Origin: Henricia sp. BOLD:AAB3569
Taxonomy: Eukaryota > Echinodermata > Asteroidea > Spinulosida > Echinasteridae
Reading direction: 5' to 3'
NCBI GenBank assembly: GCA_037783545.1
Contig: JBBELK010001210.1
Location: forward strand, 84,437-148,436
Length of the DNA: 64,000 bases
The position numbers and the translations under genes are program-made. Below the pieces are notes generated by a model. It saw only the letters and a program-made list of their open reading frames with translations, had not been told where the DNA came from and did no database searches. Position 1 is the first letter of the stretch, and the number at the start of each line of letters is the position of its first letter. This document shows, in pieces, positions 58,400 to 64,000 of this stretch.

Positions 58400-61300
58400 C
58401 ATGCTCAGTCCTTCGGACTGTCGTTAACGCACCGCAGGTTTGGCTCGGCAATTTGGTCAAAGTGTGGTCCAAACGGGTCGGCAAATTTGGAGGTCGAAAA
58501 ATGTTCCGACGAACTTCAAATTTTGCATGCTCCAAACTCTCTATATTGCGCACTTGTCATAAAAAATTGACAGACTTTCGCCGGGAAATGGCATAGAAAT
58601 TTCAAAGTTTAGAAAAAACTGGGTTGGGGCCTTCCTGACTGCTCACACGCAAACCGTGGCTGTCTGTACACACCTTTTGGGGTACACTCCTGAGTTGTAT
58701 ATGCGCATGCTCAGTTCATCCGGACTGTCGTTAACGCACCGCAGTTTGGCTCGGCAATTTGGTCAAAGTGTGGTCCAAACGTCGGCAAATTCTGGAGGTC
58801 GAAAAATGTTCCGACGGAACTTCAAATTTTGCATGCTCCAAACTCTCTATATTGCGCACTTGTCATAAAAAATTGACAGACCTTTCGAAGGGAAATGGCA
58901 GAGGAAATTTCCAAAGTTTAGAAAAAACTGGGTTGGGGCTTCCTGACTGCTCACACGCAAACCGTGGCTGTCTGTACACACCTCTTTGGGGTACTCCTGA
59001 GTTGTGCGCATGCTCAGTCATTCGGACTGTCGTTAACGCACCGCAGTTTGGCTCGGCAATTTGGTCAAAGTGTGGTCCAAACGTCGCAAATTTGGAGGTC
59101 GAAAAATAGTCCGACGAACTTCCCCAAATTTTGCATGCTCAAACTCTCTATATTCGCGCACTTGTCATAAAAAAATGACAGACTTTCGCGGGAAATGGCA
59201 GAGAAATTTCAAAGTTTAGAAAAAACTGGGTTGGGGCTTCCTGACTGCTCACACGCAAATCGTGGCTGTCTCGTACACACCTCTTTGGGGCACTCACTGA
59301 GTTGTGCGCAGCTCAGTCATTCGGACTGTCGTTAACCGCACCGCAGTTTGCTCGGCAATTTGGTCAAAGTGTGGTCCAAACGTCGGCAAATTTGGAGGTC
59401 GAAAAATGTTCCGACGACCTTCAAATTTTGCATGCCTCCAAACTCTCTATATTGCGCACTTTGTCATAAAAAATTGACCGACTTTCGCGGGAAATGGCAG
59501 AGAAATTTCAAAGTTTAGAAAAACACTGGGTTGGGGCTTCCTGACTGCTCACACCGCAAACCGTGGCTGTCTGTACAACACCTCTTTGGGGTACTCCTGA
59601 GTTGTGCGCATGCTCAGTCATTCGGACTGTCGTTAACGCACCGCAGTTTGGCTCGGCAATTTTGTGTCAAAGTGTGCGTCCAAACGTCGGCAAATTTGGA
59701 GGTCGAAAATGGTTCCGACGAACTTCAAAATTTTGCATGCTCCAAAACTCTCTATATTGCGCACTTGTCATAACAAATTGACAGACTTTCGCCCGGAAAT
59801 GGCAGAGAAATTTCAAAGTTTAGAAAAAACTGGTTGGGACTTCCTGACTGCTCACACGCAAACCGTGGCTGTCTGTACACACCTCTTTGGGGGTACTCTG
59901 AGGTGTGCGCATGCTCAGTCATTCGGACTGTCGTTAACGCCACCGCAGTGGTAGAAAGTGTGGGTCCAAGAGTGGTCAACGTCGGCAAATTTGGAGGTCG
60001 AAAAATGTTCCGACGAACTTCAAATTTTGCATGCTCCAAACTCTCTATATTGCCGCACTTGTCATAAAAAATTGACAGACTTTCGCCGGGAAATGGCAGA
60101 GAAATTTCAAAGTTTAGAAAAAAAATGGGTTGGGGCTTCCTGACTGCTCACACGCAAACCGTGGCTGTCTGTACACACCTCTTTGGGGTACTCCTGAGTT
60201 GTGCGCAATGCTCAGTCATTCGGACTGTCGTTAACGCACCGCAGTTTGGCTCGGCATTTGGTCAAAGGTGTGGTCCAAACGTCGGCAAATTTGGAGGTCG
60301 AAAAATGTTCCGCACGAACTTTCAAATTTTGCATTGCTCCAAACTCTCTATATTGCGCACTTGTCCATACAAAATTGACAGACTTTCGCCGGGAAATGGC
60401 AGAGAAATTTCAAAGTTTACAAAAAACTGGGTTGGGGCTTCCTGACTGCTCACACGCAAACCGTGGCTGTCTGTACACCCTCTTTGGGGTACTCCTGAGT
60501 TGTGCGCATGCTCAGTCAATTCGGACTGTCCGTTATCGCACCGCAGTTTGGCTCGGCAATTTGGTCAAAGTGTGGTCCAAACGTCGGCAAAATTGGAGGT
60601 CGAAAAATGTTCCGACGAACTTCAAATTTTGCATGCTCCAAACTCTCTATATTGCGCACTTGTCATAAAAAATTGACAGACTTTCGCCGGGAAATGGCAG
60701 AGAAATTTCAAAGTTTAGAAAAAACTGGGTTGGGGCTTCCTGACTGCTCACACGCAAACCGTGGCTGTCTGTACACACCTCTTTGGGGTACTCCTGAGTT
60801 GTGCGCATGCTCAGTCATTCGGACTGGTCGTTTATCGCACCGCAGTTTGGCTCGGAAATTTGGTCAACAGTGTGGTCCAAACGTCGGCAAATTTGGAGGT
60901 CGAAAATGTTCCGACGAACTTCAAATTTTGCATGCTCCAAACTCTCCTATATTGCGCACTTGTCATAAAAAATTGACAGACTTTCGCCGGGAAATGCATA
61001 GAAATTTCAAAGTTTAGAAAAACTGTGTTGGGGCTTCCTGACTGCTCACACGCAAACCGTGGCTGTCTGTACACACCCTCTTTGGGGTTACTCCTGAGTT
61101 GTGCGCATGCCTCGATTCATTCGGACTGTCGTTATCGCACCGCAGCTTTGGCTCGGCAATTTGGTCAAAGTGTGGTCCAAAACGTCGGCAAATTTGGAGG
61201 TCGAAAAATGTTCCGACGAACTTCAAATTTTGCCATGCTCCAAACTCTCTATTGGCGCACTTGTCATAAAAAATTGACAGACTTTCGCCGGGAAAATGGC

Positions 61301-64000
61301 AGAGAGAAATTTCAAAGTTTAGAAAAAAATCTGGGTTGGGGCTTCCTGACTGCTCAACCACAAACCGTGCTGTCTGTACACACCTCTTTTGGGTACCTCC
61401 TGAGTTGTGCGCATGCTCGTCATTCGGACTGTCGTCTTAACGCATCACGCAGTTTGGCTCGGCAATTTGGTCAAGTGTATTGTAGTCCAAACGTCGGCAA
61501 ATTTGGAGGTCGAAAATGTTCCGACGAACTTCAAATTTTTGCATGCTCCAACTCTCTATATTGCGCACGTCGTCATAAAAATTGACAGTACTTTCGCCGG
61601 GGAAATGGCAGAGAAATTTCAATGTTAGAAAAAAACCTGGGTTGGGGCTTCCTGACTTCTCACACGCAAAACCGTGGCTGTCTGTACACACCTCTTTGGG
61701 GTACTCCTGAGCTTGTGCGCATGCTCAGTCATTCGGACTGTCTGTTAACGCACAGGCAGTTTAGGCACGGCTAATTTGGGTCAAAGTTGGTCCAAACGTC
61801 GGCAAATTTGGGAGGTCAGAAAATGTTTCCGACGAACTTCAATTTTGCATGCTCCAAACTCTCTACATTGCGCACTTGTCATAAAAAATTGACAGGAACT
61901 TTCGCCGAGTAAATGGCAGAGAAATTTCAAAGTTTAGAAAAAACTGGGTTGGGCTTCCTGACTGCTCACATTACGCAAACCGTGGCTGTCTGTACACACC
62001 TCTTTAGGGGTACTCCTGAGATTGTGCGCATGCTCAGTCATTCGGACTGTCGTTAACCGCACCGCAGTTTTGGCTCTCGGCAATTTGGTCAAAGTGATGG
62101 TCCAAACGTCGGCAAATTTGGAGGTCGAAAAATGTTCCGACGAACTTCAAATTTTGCATGCTCCAAAACTCTCTATATTGCGCACTTGTCATAAAAAAAT
62201 TGACAGACTTTCGCCGGGAAATGGCAGAGAAATTTCAAAGATAAGAACAAAACTGGGTTAGGCTTCCTGACTGCTCACACGAGCAAACCGTGGCTGTCTG
62301 TACACACCTCTTTGGGGTAACACCCTGAGGTTGTGCGAATGCTCAGTCATTCGGACTGTCGTTAACGCACGCAGTTTGGCTCGGCAATTTGGTCAAAGTG
62401 TGGTCCAAACGTCCGCAAATTTGGAGGTCGAAAAATTGTTCCGACGAACTTCAAGTTTTGCATGCTCCAAACTCTCTATATTGCGCACATTGTCCATAAA
62501 AATATTGACCAGACTTTCGCCGGGAAATGGCAGAGAAAATTTCAAAGTTTTAGAAAAAACTGGGTTGGGGCTTCCCTGACGTGCTCACACGCAAACCGTG
62601 GCTGTCTGTACACACCTCTTGGGGTACTCTGAGTTGTGCGCATGCTCAGTTCCAATCTGACTGTCGTTAACGCACCGCAGTTTGGCTCGGCAATTTGGTC
62701 AAAGTGTTGGTCCCAAAACGTCGGCAAATTTGGAGTTCGAAAAATGTTCCGACGAACTTCAAATTTTGCATGCTCCAACTCTCTATATTGCGCACGTTGT
62801 AATAAAAAATTGACAAGACTTTCGCCGGGGAAATGAAGAGAAATTTCAAAGTTTACAAAAACTGGGTTGGCTTCCTGACTGCTCACAACAAACGCAAACC
62901 GTGTCTGTCCGGTACACATCACATCTTTGGGGTACTCCTGAGTTGTGCGCATGCTCAGTCATTCGGACTGTCGTTAACGCACCGCAGTTTGGCTCGGCAA
63001 TATGGTCAAAGTGTGGTCAAACGTCGGCAAATTTGGAGGTCGAAAAATGTTCGACGAACTTTAAATTTTGCCATGCTCCAAACTCTCTATATTGCGCACA
63101 ATTGTCATCAAGAAATTGAACAGACTTTCGCCGGAGAAATGGCCTGAGAAAATTTCTAAGTTTACAAAAAAACTGGGTTGGGGCTTCCCTGACTGCCTCA
63201 CACGCAAACCGTGGCTGTCCTGTTACAACCTCTTTGGGGTACTTCCTGAGTTGTGCGCATGCTCAGGGTCATTCGGACTGATCGTTAACGCACCGAGCAG
63301 TTTGGCTCTGCAATTTGGTCAAAGTGTGTCCAAACGAGCGCAAATTTGAGGTCGAAAAATTGTTCCGACGGAACTTCAAATTTGCAATGCTCCTAACTCT
63401 CCTATATTGCGCACGTGTCATAAAAAAATTGACAGACATTTCGCCCGGGAATGGCAGAGAAATTTCAAAGTTTAAAAAAAAAATGGGTTGGGGGCTTCCT
63501 GACTGCCTACACACGCAAAACGTGCTGTCTGTTCACACCTCTTTGGGGTACTCCTGAGTTGTGGCGCATGCTCAGTCATTCGGACTAGTCGTTAACTGAG
63601 CACCGCAGTTTGGCTCGGCAATTTTGTCAAAAGTGTGTCCAAACGTCGGCAAATTTGGAGGGTCGGGAAAAATGTTCCGACGAACTTCAAATTTTGCAAT
63701 GCCTCTAATACTCTTTATATTGCGCACTTGTCATAAAAAAATGACAGACTTTCGCCGGGGGAATGCAGAGAAATTTCAAAGTTTAGAAAAAAATGGGTTG
63801 GCGCTTCCTGACTGCTCACAACGCAAACCGTGGCTGTCTGTAATCACCTCTTTGGGGTACTCCTGAGTTGTGCGCTATGCTCAGTCATTCGGGACTGTCG
63901 TTAAACGCACCGCAGTTTGGCTCGCAATTTGGATCGGCAAATGGTCAAGTGTGGTCCAAACGTCGGCAAATTTGGAGGTCGAAAAATGTTCGACGAACTT
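58400..64000 (+). repeat. Indel-riddled end of the satellite array
   Basis: The same monomer continues, but from about 58,410 single-base insertions and deletions appear in most copies. Examples are AACGGGTCGG at 58475, CTCGTACAC at 59271, and about twenty differences between 62700 and 62990. Substitutions are fewer, and some stretches (60600-60820) are nearly clean. This pattern is typical of uncorrected long-read sequence rather than natural decay. Open frames here are short and meaningless. Confidence 0.85.

Larger units (their letters stand above)
42003..58400 (+). repeat. Right satellite array, well-preserved part
   Basis: Same 297-bp unit and orientation as the left array, about 55 copies. 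It is rich in two variants: one with AAAATAGTCC and CTATATCGCGC, and one with CATCCGGAC and CTCTTTATATTG. The last monomers left of the element (24-28 kb) carry variants of these types, which supports one original array split by the insertion. Minor changes include a 3-bp duplication at 54590 (CATTATTCGG), a 21-bp in-frame loss near 57100 and a 26-bp deletion at 56470. Confidence 0.96.

Overview
The window looks like nuclear DNA of an animal, most likely an invertebrate. The evidence is a long tandem satellite, AT-rich non-coding DNA full of homopolymers, and a gene split by a GT-AG intron. Frequent TACATGTA-type words in the non-coding DNA remind me of mollusc genomes, but I cannot name a species. 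There is no bacterial-style operon, and no tRNA, rRNA or CRISPR array that I can see.

Layout: (1) 1-28085 is a head-to-tail satellite with a 297-bp monomer, about 94 copies. It is organised into higher-order repeats, including a one-G insertion that recurs about every 8 monomers, a ~5.4 kb block present twice ~9.8 kb apart, and local 4-mer and 6-mer duplications. (2) 28086-42002 is a 13.9 kb transposable element inserted inside one monomer. It has ~660-bp terminal inverted repeats (about 99% identical by eye), a 6-bp target duplication TGGGTT, and ends built of AGT triplets. (3) 42003-~58400 is the same satellite continuing in phase. It has its own higher-order repeat, marked by a 78-bp internal duplication recurring every 8-9 monomers. 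(4) ~58400-64000 is the same satellite, but littered with single-base insertions and deletions. That looks more like unpolished long-read sequence than old DNA.

The element has one convincing gene: a two-exon family B DNA polymerase of 1355 aa (32633-36000 joined to 36459-37158). All exonuclease and polymerase motifs are present. N-terminal additions are two C2H2 zinc fingers and a Cys/His-rich region, and a Vsr-like nuclease segment lies inside the polymerase. Long TIRs, the 6-bp target duplication, AGT..ACT ends and a protein-primed-type PolB place it with Polintons/Mavericks and adintovirus-like elements. I find no integrase, packaging ATPase, protease or capsid gene. The element therefore looks like a polymerase-only derivative that would need an integrase supplied in trans. 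Its TIRs differ by only about six positions, so the insertion or last replication is recent. The most interesting detail is at the termini. One end carries two AGT triplets and the other three, the kind of difference expected from protein-primed slide-back replication.

The many long open frames in the satellite (up to 1765 codons) arise because 297 is a multiple of three. They are not annotated as genes.
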